This document shows positions 1-5,756 of a stretch of 5,820 nt of DNA, piece by piece; position 1 is the stretch's first letter; each line of letters starts with the position of its first letter. The position numbers were made by a program, and so were the translations under genes. The stretch comes from Thiotrichaceae bacterium. Lineage in GTDB: Bacteria; Pseudomonadota; Gammaproteobacteria; SZUA-229. The notes beneath the pieces are model-generated. The model was not told the origin of the DNA and ran no database searches. It worked only from the letters and a program-made list of their open reading frames with translations. The stretch covers positions 21,974 to 27,793 of the forward strand of contig NVWZ01000015.1 of NCBI GenBank assembly GCA_002746365.1. Direction: 5' to 3'.

Positions 1-1
1 C

Positions 2-436
2 GGTTTACGTTATGTGCAATATAAAAATACTATTTACACCCTGGAGGATGTGTACTTCCCCTTTATAAGTTCACACTTCAGCACTTTAGTCTCACTCAAC
101 TTAATCCCTACGGGCAATAAAGTAAGCAAACTCATTTTACTAAACCAGATTATCAGTAAAAACAAAAAAGACTTATGGCAGAGTAATATTTCGATTACGG
201 CAGACAATGTGGCGAAAGCCATAGACAGCTGGCAGACCACACAAGCATTTGGCATACACCAATATTTAGAACGCAAGGCACTAGGTGATGTTTTTGTGTA
301 CACAGAGAACCAACCCAGCCCCATTAACTACCAAATAACCGATGTTGACCCATGGCTAATTATTGCCCGGCCTGAATTAGGATTGGAGTACCACCTGAAT
401 TTGGAAGTATATGACCAATTAATCACCCCTCAATAG
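2..436 (+). CDS. C-terminal part of a DUF4340-like envelope protein (5' end outside window)
   Basis: The reading frame is open to the left edge (residues G-L-R-Y-V precede the first possible start, a GTG at 14 with no ribosome binding site), so this is the last 144 residues of a longer protein, ending at TAG 434-436. Visible patterns are RYVQYKNTIYTLED, then S-A-D-like 'ITADNVAKAIDSWQ', and near the end 'IIARPELGLEYHL'. These resemble the C-terminal half of gammaproteobacterial DUF4340-type proteins, which I recall as membrane-anchored, of unknown function and sometimes located near mutM; that match is from memory. No membrane segment is seen in this part, fitting an N-terminal anchor outside the window and a periplasmic domain. 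The next gene has its own promoter, so co-transcription is not required. It could instead be an unrelated hypothetical protein. Confidence 0.6.
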   Translation, partial: GLRYVQYKNTIYTLEDVYFPFISSHFSTLVSLNLIPTGNKVSKLILLNQIISKNKKDLWQSNISITADNVAKAIDSWQTTQAFGIHQYLERKALGDVFVYTENQPSPINYQITDVDPWLIIARPELGLEYHLNLEVYDQLITPQ

Positions 437-472
437 ACACAATGAGAGCTTTGCACGAAGTATATTTTACAT

Positions 473-500
473 CCTGTCAACATTCTATTCTTCTGACAGG
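473..500. repeat. 7-bp inverted repeat, operator-like
   Basis: CCTGTCA (473-479) is followed after 14 nt by its exact reverse complement TGACAGG (494-500). No T-run follows on the + strand, so it is a poor terminator. Its right arm overlaps the proposed -35 element of the downstream promoter, which is where a repressor or activator would bind. No regulator is recognised; the match may be chance. Confidence 0.4.
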
Positions 501-519
501 ACTGATTTACACGTATAAT
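493..519 (+). promoter_or_regulatory. Likely sigma-70 promoter for the DUF6524-like/mutM pair
   Basis: A perfect -10 box TATAAT lies at 514-519. The best -35 match is CTGACA at 493-498 (five of six consensus bases), but the spacer is only 15 nt; a 17-nt spacer would use the poorer TTCTGA at 491-496. Transcription would begin near 526 and leave a leader of about 26 nt before the ATG at 552, which carries the ribosome binding site AGGAGA (541-546). Confidence 0.6.
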
Positions 520-551
520 AGTCACTCACAAACATTCATCAGGAGACAATA

Positions 552-977
552 ATGGCATCTAAAAACAAATTCGGCTGGGACGGATTTTTACTTCGTTTTG
601 TTTTTGCCATCATTGTTGTTTTTGCCACCTACAACCCCGAAGGCGTTTCATATTATCACTGGGTTTCTGAAAACCTTGCTGAATTCACTGTACTCAAAGC
701 TTTTATTGGCGTCATTCTTCTCATTGCCTGGATCATTTTAATACGCGCCACCCTGGGTTCACTGGGTACGTTTGGCATACTGCTCGCTGCAGCATTTTTT
801 GGTCTGGCTATATGGCTAGTCATTGATGTATTAGGCCTGTCAACCGATAACTTCCGTGTCATCAGTTACATCATAGAGGTTATGCTAGCCAGTGTTTTAA
901 GTATTGGCGTCTCCTGGTCACATGTCCGTCGCCGTATTAGTGGCCAGGTCGATACTGACGAACTTGAACGCGACTAA
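552..977 (+). CDS. DUF6524-like four-helix inner-membrane protein
   Basis: A 141-residue integral membrane protein of unknown function. Four hydrophobic segments are seen at about residues 11-27, 46-66, 72-93 and 102-122, followed by a basic then acidic cytoplasmic-looking tail. Likely family signatures are FATYNPEG (24-31), SYYHW (33-37) and SWSHVRRRISGQ (121-132) before the acidic end DTDELERD. From memory these fit DUF6524, small proteobacterial membrane proteins with no assigned role. The ATG is supported by AGGAGA (541-546) five nucleotides upstream. The gene has its own promoter and ends 18 nt before mutM, so the two are probably one transcript. No catalytic motif is visible. The reading as a membrane protein is secure; the family name is less so. 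Confidence 0.85.
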   Translation: MASKNKFGWDGFLLRFVFAIIVVFATYNPEGVSYYHWVSENLAEFTVLKAFIGVILLIAWIILIRATLGSLGTFGILLAAAFFGLAIWLVIDVLGLSTDNFRVISYIIEVMLASVLSIGVSWSHVRRRISGQVDTDELERD

Positions 978-995
978 TCTCAATAGGCCAATCAC

Positions 996-1811
996 ATGCC
1001 AGAATTACCTGAAGTTGAGACCAGTCGTCGCGGTATTGAACCACACCTGCTCAACAAAAAAATAAAATGCATAACCATTAGACAACATAAGTTACGCTGG
1101 CCGATTCCAAAAAACCTTCCTCAGCTCGCTATCAATAAAACAGTTCGTGCTGTCTCTCGACGCGCTAAATACATTTATCTCGAACTTGATAACGGCACAA
1201 TTATTATTCATCTTGGCATGTCTGGCAGCCTGCGGATATGCACCGATAAAACATTGCCCGAAAAACATGATCATGTTGATATCCAGGTATCAAATGGAAA
1301 AATTCTTCGCTTACGTGACCCCCGTAAATTCGGTTGCGTTTTATGGGCGGATAACCCAGTTAGTGAGCATAAATTAATAAAACTTTTAGGCCCCGAACCG
1401 CTGGATGATAGCTTCACCGCAAACTATCTACACGATAAAGCTAAAAAAAGACAATGTTCAATAAAATCTTTTATTATGAATAGCCATATTGTTGTTGGTG
1501 TCGGCAACATCTACGCCAGCGAAACATTATTTAGAGCGGGCATAAATCCTAAACGCAAAGCCGGCAACATCTCACTGTCACGATTTGAAAAACTTGTATC
1601 AGCCATTAAATTAACATTAAATCTCGCTATAAAAGAAGGCGGCACGACGCTGCGTGACTTTACCGGCATCAGTGGTCAACCCGGATATTTTGCACAAAAA
1701 CTTTTGGTTTATGGACGAAAGGGTGAAACCTGTACTCAATGTGGGGAGCATATAAAACAGTTTACTCAACAGGCACGCTCCACTTTTTATTGTACGGCGT
1801 GTCAACGTTAA
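996..1811 (+). CDS. mutM: Formamidopyrimidine-DNA glycosylase (8-oxoguanine DNA glycosylase / AP lyase)
   Basis: MutM (Fpg) removes 8-oxoguanine and ring-opened purines from oxidised DNA and cleaves the resulting abasic site by beta/delta elimination, in base excision repair. The 271 residues match the usual length. The N-terminus MPELPEVETSRRGIEPHL contains the catalytic Pro2 (exposed after Met removal) and Glu3. Other expected residues are present: Lys58 in RRAKY, the intercalating Met75 in HLGMSGSLR, Arg110 and Phe112 in DPRKFG, Asn171 in VGVGNIYASE, and the zinc finger with Cys246, Cys249, Cys266 and Cys269 plus Arg261 in QARSTFYC. The ATG is fixed by the conserved N-terminus; AGG at 985-987 is a modest ribosome binding site. 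It follows the DUF6524-like gene by 18 nt. Nothing suggests damage or transfer. Confidence 0.98.
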   Translation: MPELPEVETSRRGIEPHLLNKKIKCITIRQHKLRWPIPKNLPQLAINKTVRAVSRRAKYIYLELDNGTIIIHLGMSGSLRICTDKTLPEKHDHVDIQVSNGKILRLRDPRKFGCVLWADNPVSEHKLIKLLGPEPLDDSFTANYLHDKAKKRQCSIKSFIMNSHIVVGVGNIYASETLFRAGINPKRKAGNISLSRFEKLVSAIKLTLNLAIKEGGTTLRDFTGISGQPGYFAQKLLVYGRKGETCTQCGEHIKQFTQQARSTFYCTACQR

Positions 1812-1839
1812 AGACATCATTAATTGTTACAGATATACT
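1811..1839 (+). promoter_or_regulatory. Weak candidate promoter for purT
   Basis: In the 55-nt gap after mutM a -10-like TATACT (1834-1839) stands 17 nt after AAGACA (1811-1816), which matches four of six -35 bases and overlaps the mutM stop codon. It would start transcription near 1846, just after the palindrome TACCGGTA (1840-1847). I see no match to the E. coli PurR operator. purT may simply be read from the mutM transcript. Confidence 0.25.
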
Positions 1840-1866
1840 TACCGGTATTAATTTTCGAGAAAACAA

Positions 1867-3048
1867 ATGACATCAATCGGCACACCCTTATCTCCTACTG
1901 CCACCAAAGTATTACTCTGCGGCGGTGGCGAACTTGGCAAAGAAGTAGTTATTGAGTTACAACGATACGGTGTTGAAGTCATCGTTGTCGATCGTTATAA
2001 AAACTCTCCGGCAATGCAGGTGGCTCATCGTAGTCATACGATTTCCATGCTTGACGGTACCGCTTTAAGAAAACTAATTGAGTCAGAAAAACCCGATTAC
2101 ATCATTCCTGAAATTGAAGCGATTGCCACAGATACATTAGTTGAACTCGAAGAACAAGGTTTCACTGTTATTCCCACAGCACGCGCCGCTAAACTCACCA
2201 TGAATCGCGAAGGCATTCGCCGCCTTGCTGCTGAAGAGCTGGGACTTAACACTTCGCCTTATCAGTTTGCCTCGACTCGCGAAGAATTTGATGAGGCGGT
2301 TAATACTATCGGTATGCCTTGTGTTATCAAACCCATCATGAGCTCCTCTGGAAAAGGTCAAAGCACAATAAAAACACCCTCTGATATTGATAAGGCATGG
2401 GAATATGCACAGGAAGGCGGCCGCACTGGCGCGGGCAAGGTTATCGTTGAGGGTTTTGTAGACTTTGATTATGAAATTACGCAATTAACCGTACGCCACA
2501 TTGACGGTACTAGCTTTTGCGAACCGATAGGACATGTACAGGTAGACGGTGACTATCGTCAATCGTGGCAACCGCAACCCATGTCAGACAAGGCTTTAAC
2601 AAACGCTCGCGATATGGCAATAAAAATCACAGATGCACTCGGCGGTCGCGGTATTTTCGGTGTTGAATTATTTATTAAAGACGACGAAGTCATTTTTAGT
2701 GAGGTATCTCCTCGCCCACATGATACGGGTATGGTCACTATGATTTCTCAGGACTTATCACAATTCTCGCTACATGTGCGCGCAGTCCTCGGCTTGCCCA
2801 TTCCCGAAATACATTTTCACGGTCCGAGTGCAAGCAGCGTTATTTTGGTCAATGGTGATTCCGAACAGGTAACCTTTAACAAGCTATGCGATGCCATGAA
2901 AGAACCTGACACACAGATACGTCTATTCGGCAAACCAGACGTTAAAGGACAACGTCGCATGGGTGTGGCACTTGCAAGAGCTGAGTCAGTCGAAGCGGCT
3001 AAAAATAAAGCTATAAAAGCTTCATCAACGATTACAACAAGCTTATAA
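1867..3048 (+). CDS. purT: Formate-dependent phosphoribosylglycinamide formyltransferase (GAR transformylase 2)
   Basis: PurT makes formyl-GAR from GAR, formate and ATP in the third step of purine synthesis, using free formate rather than the 10-formyl-tetrahydrofolate used by PurN. At 393 residues it is one longer than E. coli PurT. It is an ATP-grasp enzyme: GGGELGKE (19-26) with GAR-contacting Glu22-Leu23, Glu82 in PEIEAIATD, Arg114 in TMNREGIRR, Lys155, the ATP loop SSGKGQ (160-165), Glu195-Val198, Glu203, the magnesium ligands Glu267 and Glu279, Asp286 in [10 protein letters not shown], Lys356, and Arg363-Arg364. All key positions line up with my recollection of the E. coli enzyme. The start agrees with the family N-terminus; the ribosome binding site is only GAGA (1857-1860). 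A beta-barrel gene begins 25 nt downstream and may share the transcript. Confidence 0.98.
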   Translation: MTSIGTPLSPTATKVLLCGGGELGKEVVIELQRYGVEVIVVDRYKNSPAMQVAHRSHTISMLDGTALRKLIESEKPDYIIPEIEAIATDTLVELEEQGFTVIPTARAAKLTMNREGIRRLAAEELGLNTSPYQFASTREEFDEAVNTIGMPCVIKPIMSSSGKGQSTIKTPSDIDKAWEYAQEGGRTGAGKVIVEGFVDFDYEITQLTVRHIDGTSFCEPIGHVQVDGDYRQSWQPQPMSDKALTNARDMAIKITDALGGRGIFGVELFIKDDEVIFSEVSPRPHDTGMVTMISQDLSQFSLHVRAVLGLPIPEIHFHGPSASSVILVNGDSEQVTFNKLCDAMKEPDTQIRLFGKPDVKGQRRMGVALARAESVEAAKNKAIKASSTITTSL

Positions 3049-3073
3049 ACATCGTACGGAGACTCTAATTTTA

Positions 3074-3688
3074 ATGAATATTTTTAAACCTATTTTACTC
3101 CTGACACTCCTTTCATTTAGCCCTATCAGTTATTCAATCGAAATTACCCCGCTTGCAGGTCTACGTGGCGGCGGTGATTTTGTCGATACTGCAACAAATA
3201 ATAACCATACCGTGGAAGCCTCAGATTCATTTGGCGTTATCGTTGGTTTTCCCTATGAAAAAGGAAAAATGATCGAAATCTATTACAGTCGTCAATCATC
3301 CGATATTAATTCAGTCGATGTAAACCTGGAATCTATCACAGGTAGAGTTGATATCCCGTTAGTCATTAATTACCTACACATCGGCGGCACAACACCTATC
3401 AGTGAAGATAGCGGCTTAGATACCTTTGTTAGTGGCGGATTGGGCTTTACTTATTTAAGTCCTGACTTAGATGGTTTGCAATCTGATCTTCGTGCTTCTT
3501 TCAGTATTGGCGTAGGATTAAAATGGCCGGTTACTGACAACGTGTCTCTACGAGTGGAAACACGTGCATTAGCCACACTTTACAATAGTAATTCTGCTTT
3601 ATTTTGTAATGGTGGCTGCTCTTTAACAGTGAATGGTAGTTTATTTGTACAGGTCGAAATATTTGCCGGTGTTGCTATTAAGTTTTAA
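3074..3688 (+). CDS. Small outer-membrane beta-barrel protein
   Basis: A 204-residue exported protein, probably an outer-membrane barrel of about eight strands; function unknown. Residues 1-21 form a signal peptide (Lys5, a hydrophobic core PILLLTLLSF, likely cut after SYS21). The mature part has no long hydrophobic helix, many alternating polar/hydrophobic strands with Gly and aromatic residues (for example IEIYYS, FVSGGLGFTYL, SIGVGLKW), and ends in Lys-Phe, with the terminal aromatic residue typical of BAM substrates. Cys178 and Cys182 in FCNGGCS could form a small disulfide in an extracellular loop. GGAGA at 3058-3062 is an acceptable ribosome binding site although 11 nt from the ATG. It lies 25 nt after purT. 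It fits the broad OMP beta-barrel group; a specific name would be guesswork. Confidence 0.8.
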   Translation: MNIFKPILLLTLLSFSPISYSIEITPLAGLRGGGDFVDTATNNNHTVEASDSFGVIVGFPYEKGKMIEIYYSRQSSDINSVDVNLESITGRVDIPLVINYLHIGGTTPISEDSGLDTFVSGGLGFTYLSPDLDGLQSDLRASFSIGVGLKWPVTDNVSLRVETRALATLYNSNSALFCNGGCSLTVNGSLFVQVEIFAGVAIKF

Positions 3689-3706
3689 GCGCAACCACCT
3701 AAAACT

Positions 3707-3775
3707 TGTCATCTCGACCATAGGGAGAGATCTTGTAGGTAACGATTAAGATCTCTCCCTATGGTCGAGATGACA
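3707..3775. repeat. 28-bp perfect inverted repeat (REP/MITE-like palindrome)
   Basis: The arm at 3707-3734 is the exact reverse complement of 3748-3775, with a 13-nt centre (3735-3747). The arms read TGTCATCTCGACC at the outside and AGGGAGAGATCTT toward the centre. AGCGC at 3688-3692, overlapping the stop codon of the barrel gene, could pair with GCGCT at 3778-3782 across an uneven bulge. Short sequences of the style 'gtcatctcgacc...gggagagatct' recur as dispersed intergenic repeats in many bacterial genomes, so this is probably one copy of such a family. No T-run follows either side, so it is not a classical terminator, though its RNA hairpin could protect 3' ends of the convergent transcripts. 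Confidence 0.9.
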
Positions 3776-3780
3776 GAGCG

Positions 3781-3821
3781 CTAGTCTGTATTACTGTGAT
3801 GAGAGAATACTAGTCTGCATT
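3781..3821. repeat. Imperfect 12-bp direct repeat
   Basis: CTAGTCTGTATT (3781-3792) recurs as CTAGTCTGCATT (3810-3821), eleven of twelve bases identical and 29 nt apart start to start. It sits between the large palindrome and the terminator. Immediately after it is the 10-bp palindrome TGCCCGGGCA (3824-3833). The origin is unclear; it may be a remnant of repeat insertion or slippage. Confidence 0.6.
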
Positions 3822-3836
3822 CTTGCCCGGGCATAA

Positions 3837-3866
3837 AAAAAGCACTCTTATTAAAGAGTGCTTTTT
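3837..3866. terminator. Bidirectional intrinsic terminator
   Basis: The core stem GCACTCTT (3842-3849) pairs with AAGAGTGC (3854-3861) around the loop ATTA, and five further A-T pairs extend it to 13 bp. On the + strand it ends in TTTTT (3862-3866), and on the - strand in seven Ts (complement of 3835-3841). It can therefore end both the purT/beta-barrel transcript and the DUF481 transcript, whose stop codon lies 20 nt away. Confidence 0.93.
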
Positions 3867-3886
3867 CTCTTACAAACCAACCTTGT

Positions 3887-4630
3887 TTAGTAGGTATATA
3901 CCAAAGTCATCGCTAACTCTGTATCCGTCTTTTCTGTATTAACTGGCACTTCAGATTTATTTCTTATGGTATAAGTAAATTTTAATGCCAGCGTACTGTT
4001 TATATTTGCCTGAATACCGGTGATCGACTCAGTTGAAGTAATGTCCCCACCAATATCAACGCTTAAATCTTGCGTGAACTTAGAGTTAGGTGAAATCTGC
4101 CACCAGTATTTTCCCGCCAGTCTTAATAATGATTCATCATCAGACTCACCGCCATCAATTTTAAAAAATCTTATGCCAGGGCCAATCTCCAGGTCCAACT
4201 CCATCTCTTCCTGCTTGATTACCTTGCGCCCATAACCAGCTGAAACTTTATGCTCGTATTCAAAACCGCTAAATCGATCTTTATTTAATTCAACTAGCCC
4301 AAAAATATAATCAAACTCGTTAAATTTATAATCAGATTTACCCGATAACTGATAACGTTCCGCTGATACAATATTGTTACCGGCAGTATCTTCCGACTCT
4401 GTTCCATAACCTTCAGCATGACCAGTATGGCGCCATTTATCAACTTCATAAACAACATCAGCTTTCAATGCTGATGTCTGTGTTTCGGTATTACCTGTAG
4501 TACGGATAAAGCCTAATTCGACCGCACTGGTCCACGGCGATTTCTCTTCTGCTTTTTTATCTTCTGCCAGCACATTGCCTGACACCAGCAGTGCACTTGC
4601 AAGCCATATGGCATTACAACTCATTTTCAT
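3887..4630 (-). CDS. DUF481 family outer-membrane protein (YdiY-like)
   Basis: A 247-residue exported protein of the DUF481 (PF04338) family, predicted outer-membrane beta-barrels often annotated as salt-stress-induced; E. coli YdiY (about 250 residues) is the usual reference, and the molecular function is unknown. Residues 1-22 are a signal peptide with a clear VLA|ED cleavage site. Family signatures follow: TTGNTETQT (44-52), KWRH (65-68), AERYQLSGKSDY (90-101), DRFSGFEYE (118-126), AGYGRKV (131-137) and EIGPGIR (148-154), with a C-terminal VYTY suited to barrel assembly. The start is supported by AAGGA (complement of 4638-4642) seven nucleotides upstream; Met3 is a less likely alternative. 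It lies downstream of the mechanosensitive channel gene in the same direction, 85 nt away, with a terminator-like hairpin between, and ends at a strong terminator. Confidence 0.92.
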   Translation of the reverse strand: MKMSCNAIWLASALLVSGNVLAEDKKAEEKSPWTSAVELGFIRTTGNTETQTSALKADVVYEVDKWRHTGHAEGYGTESEDTAGNNIVSAERYQLSGKSDYKFNEFDYIFGLVELNKDRFSGFEYEHKVSAGYGRKVIKQEEMELDLEIGPGIRFFKIDGGESDDESLLRLAGKYWWQISPNSKFTQDLSVDIGGDITSTESITGIQANINSTLALKFTYTIRNKSEVPVNTEKTDTELAMTLVYTY

Positions 4631-4649
4631 TACGTTTTCCTTTATTAAA

Positions 4650-4677
4650 TTTATATAAATAAAAAACCTTCACGCAA
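4650..4677 (-). promoter_or_regulatory. Weak candidate promoter for the DUF481 gene
   Basis: Read on the - strand, TATAAA (complement of 4650-4655) lies 16 nt after TTGCGT (complement of 4672-4677), a good -10 with a poor -35. The start point would be near 4643, giving a leader of only about 13 nt with the ribosome binding site at its very end. It overlaps the hairpin at 4662-4706, so any transcription ending there and starting here would interact. The region is AT-rich, so a chance match is possible. Confidence 0.25.
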
Positions 4678-4706
4678 CAAACTAAATTTATCACGGGAAG
4701 GTTTTT
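4662..4706 (-). terminator. Terminator-like hairpin after the mechanosensitive channel gene
   Basis: AAAAACCTTC (4662-4671) and GAAGGTTTTT (4697-4706) are exact reverse complements forming a 10-bp stem with a 25-nt loop. On the - strand it starts 10 nt after the channel stop codon and finishes in six Ts (complement of 4661-4666). The loop is longer than in strong terminators and half the stem is A-T, so termination may be partial and allow read-through into the DUF481 gene. Confidence 0.55.
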
Positions 4707-4715
4707 AAAATAATT

Positions 4716-5534
4716 TTATGCCGCTTTATCCTGATGGATATCCATTTGAGGATAAGGAATAGAGATTCCTTCTGCATCAAATGTTAGCTTCACTTTTTCA
4801 TGTGTATCAAAATACACAGCCCAATAGTCAGCTGTTGCACACCATGGACGAACGTTAAAGTTTACACTGCTGTCTGCTAGTTCAGCAACGGCAACTAACG
4901 GCGCAGGGTCTTTCAAAATTCGATCATCTTCGCTTAAAATACGAATAAGAATTTCTTTCGCCTTTTTAAGGTCGTCATCATAACCAATACCAAAAACCAT
5001 ATCCACTCGACGAGTTGAGCGCCTTGAGTTATTGGTAATGGTGCCACCATAAATCGCACCATTAGGAACAATGACTTCACGGTTATCGCCTGTTCGCATT
5101 GTAATGCTAAATATTCCTATTTCCTCAACCACACCCGACACACCGCCTGCTTCAATAAAATCGCCATCACTGAACGGACGAAAAATAATTAACATCACAC
5201 CCGATGCTAAATTTTGCAGTGTACCTTGTAACGCTAAACCTATTGCTAAACCGGCAGCACCTATTAAAGCTATCATCGATGTGGTATCCACACCTAACTG
5301 ATCAAGTGAAGCAACAACGACGAACAACAACAGTACCGTCTTAATTATTGAACCGATAAAATTGACTAAAATGCTATCAACTTTGCCTTTAACCATGAGT
5401 TTTTTAACCAGCTTCACCAAAACACCGACCACAAACTTACCGATAATAAATATGGCTAGTGCCATAACAATGTTTATCCCCCACGGCAAAACGTAGGTTT
5501 CTATTATTTGCTGGATATCTATATTTTCAGGCAT
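4716..5534 (-). CDS. mscS: Small-conductance mechanosensitive channel, MscS family
   Basis: MscS opens under membrane tension and releases solutes when osmolarity drops, protecting the cell from bursting; it acts as an inner-membrane heptamer. The 272 residues (E. coli MscS has 286) show TM1 at about 15-39, TM2 at 56-78 and the pore helix TM3 from about 86. The TM3 signature GAAGLAIGLALQGTLQNLASG (92-112) holds Leu96 and Leu100, equivalent to the E. coli gate Leu105 and Leu109, and the hinge Gly104 (E. coli Gly113). The beta domain has FRPFSDGDFI, SITMRTGDNR and VIVPNG; the C-terminal domain has SEDDRILKDP and the late motif IPYPQMD, ending DKAA as in E. coli. The frame also runs to a TTG at 5568-5570, but the ATG at 5532-5534 has AGGAAG at ideal distance and is preferred. 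The mscS name rests on strong similarity; paralogues exist in many genomes. Confidence 0.95.
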   Translation of the reverse strand: MPENIDIQQIIETYVLPWGINIVMALAIFIIGKFVVGVLVKLVKKLMVKGKVDSILVNFIGSIIKTVLLLFVVVASLDQLGVDTTSMIALIGAAGLAIGLALQGTLQNLASGVMLIIFRPFSDGDFIEAGGVSGVVEEIGIFSITMRTGDNREVIVPNGAIYGGTITNNSRRSTRRVDMVFGIGYDDDLKKAKEILIRILSEDDRILKDPAPLVAVAELADSSVNFNVRPWCATADYWAVYFDTHEKVKLTFDAEGISIPYPQMDIHQDKAA

Positions 5535-5541
5535 CTCAATT

Positions 5542-5547
5542 CTTCCT
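5542..5547 (-). promoter_or_regulatory. Ribosome binding site that fixes the channel gene start
   Basis: AGGAAG (complement of 5542-5547) stands seven nucleotides before the ATG at 5532-5534. The upstream in-frame TTG at 5568-5570 has no comparable site, and the 12 extra residues it would add (MVSYKYLKGRIE) include the translated ribosome binding site itself. Confidence 0.85.
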
Positions 5548-5605
5548 TTTAAGTATTTATATGAAACCAACCAAACGACTGGCTATTTATTTTTAGCATT
5601 TCGAT

Positions 5606-5633
5606 ACTATATTTTGTAACTTTTTGTATTCAA
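5606..5633 (-). promoter_or_regulatory. Likely promoter of the mechanosensitive channel gene
   Basis: On the - strand, TTGAAT (complement of 5628-5633; four of six -35 bases) is followed after 16 nt by TATAGT (complement of 5606-5611; five of six -10 bases). Transcription would begin near 5599, giving a leader of about 65 nt. One copy of the TAACTTTTTGT motif (5617-5627) fills the spacer, so a protein bound there would block this promoter. The E. coli mscS gene is known to be under RpoS control; nothing here shows that directly. Confidence 0.45.
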
Positions 5634-5756
5634 CTGTTTATAAAAACCACCATAACTGTTGCTAACATTATGATGAAGACGCGAGATACTAGCATATTAG
5701 ACTCAAAACAAACCCTTCAACAAACCCGCAAATGTTAACTTTTTGTTACTTTTTGG
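5617..5756 (+). repeat. Three copies of an 11-bp TAACTTTTTGT motif, possible regulator sites
   Basis: TAACTTTTTGT occurs exactly at 5617-5627 and 5736-5746, and a third copy TTACTTTTTGG (nine of eleven) begins at 5746. The last two start 10 bp apart, one helical turn, the arrangement used by direct-repeat binding response regulators. The stretch around 5734-5754 resembles the E. coli OmpR site as I remember it (a CTTTTTG core followed by a second half-site containing AAC). T-runs are common in AT-rich DNA, so a chance origin is possible. Confidence 0.4.

Noticed and set aside
473..500. Inverted repeat as terminator of the leftmost gene
   Set aside because: The stem is short with a 14-nt loop and is followed by ACTGATTTAC instead of a T-run, so an operator reading is preferred.
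1147..1377. 76-codon open frame on the + strand inside mutM
   Set aside because: It overlaps mutM in another frame; mutM carries all the conserved catalytic residues through this stretch.
1852..1863. TTTTC-GA-GAAAA dyad before purT as a PurR operator
   Set aside because: It lacks the ACGCAAACG core of the E. coli PurR site and is little more than a T-run facing an A-run.
2137..2484. 115-codon open frame on the - strand inside purT
   Set aside because: It lies wholly within the strongly conserved purT coding sequence and its translation shows no domain character; a shadow frame.
3689..3886. CRISPR array or IS element in the repeat-rich gap
   Set aside because: There is one palindrome and one direct repeat pair but no regularly spaced repeats, and no transposase frame.
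5670..5738. 22-codon frame beginning ATG ATG on the + strand
   Set aside because: No ribosome binding site, no recognisable protein features, and it runs into the T-rich repeat; expected by chance in AT-rich DNA.
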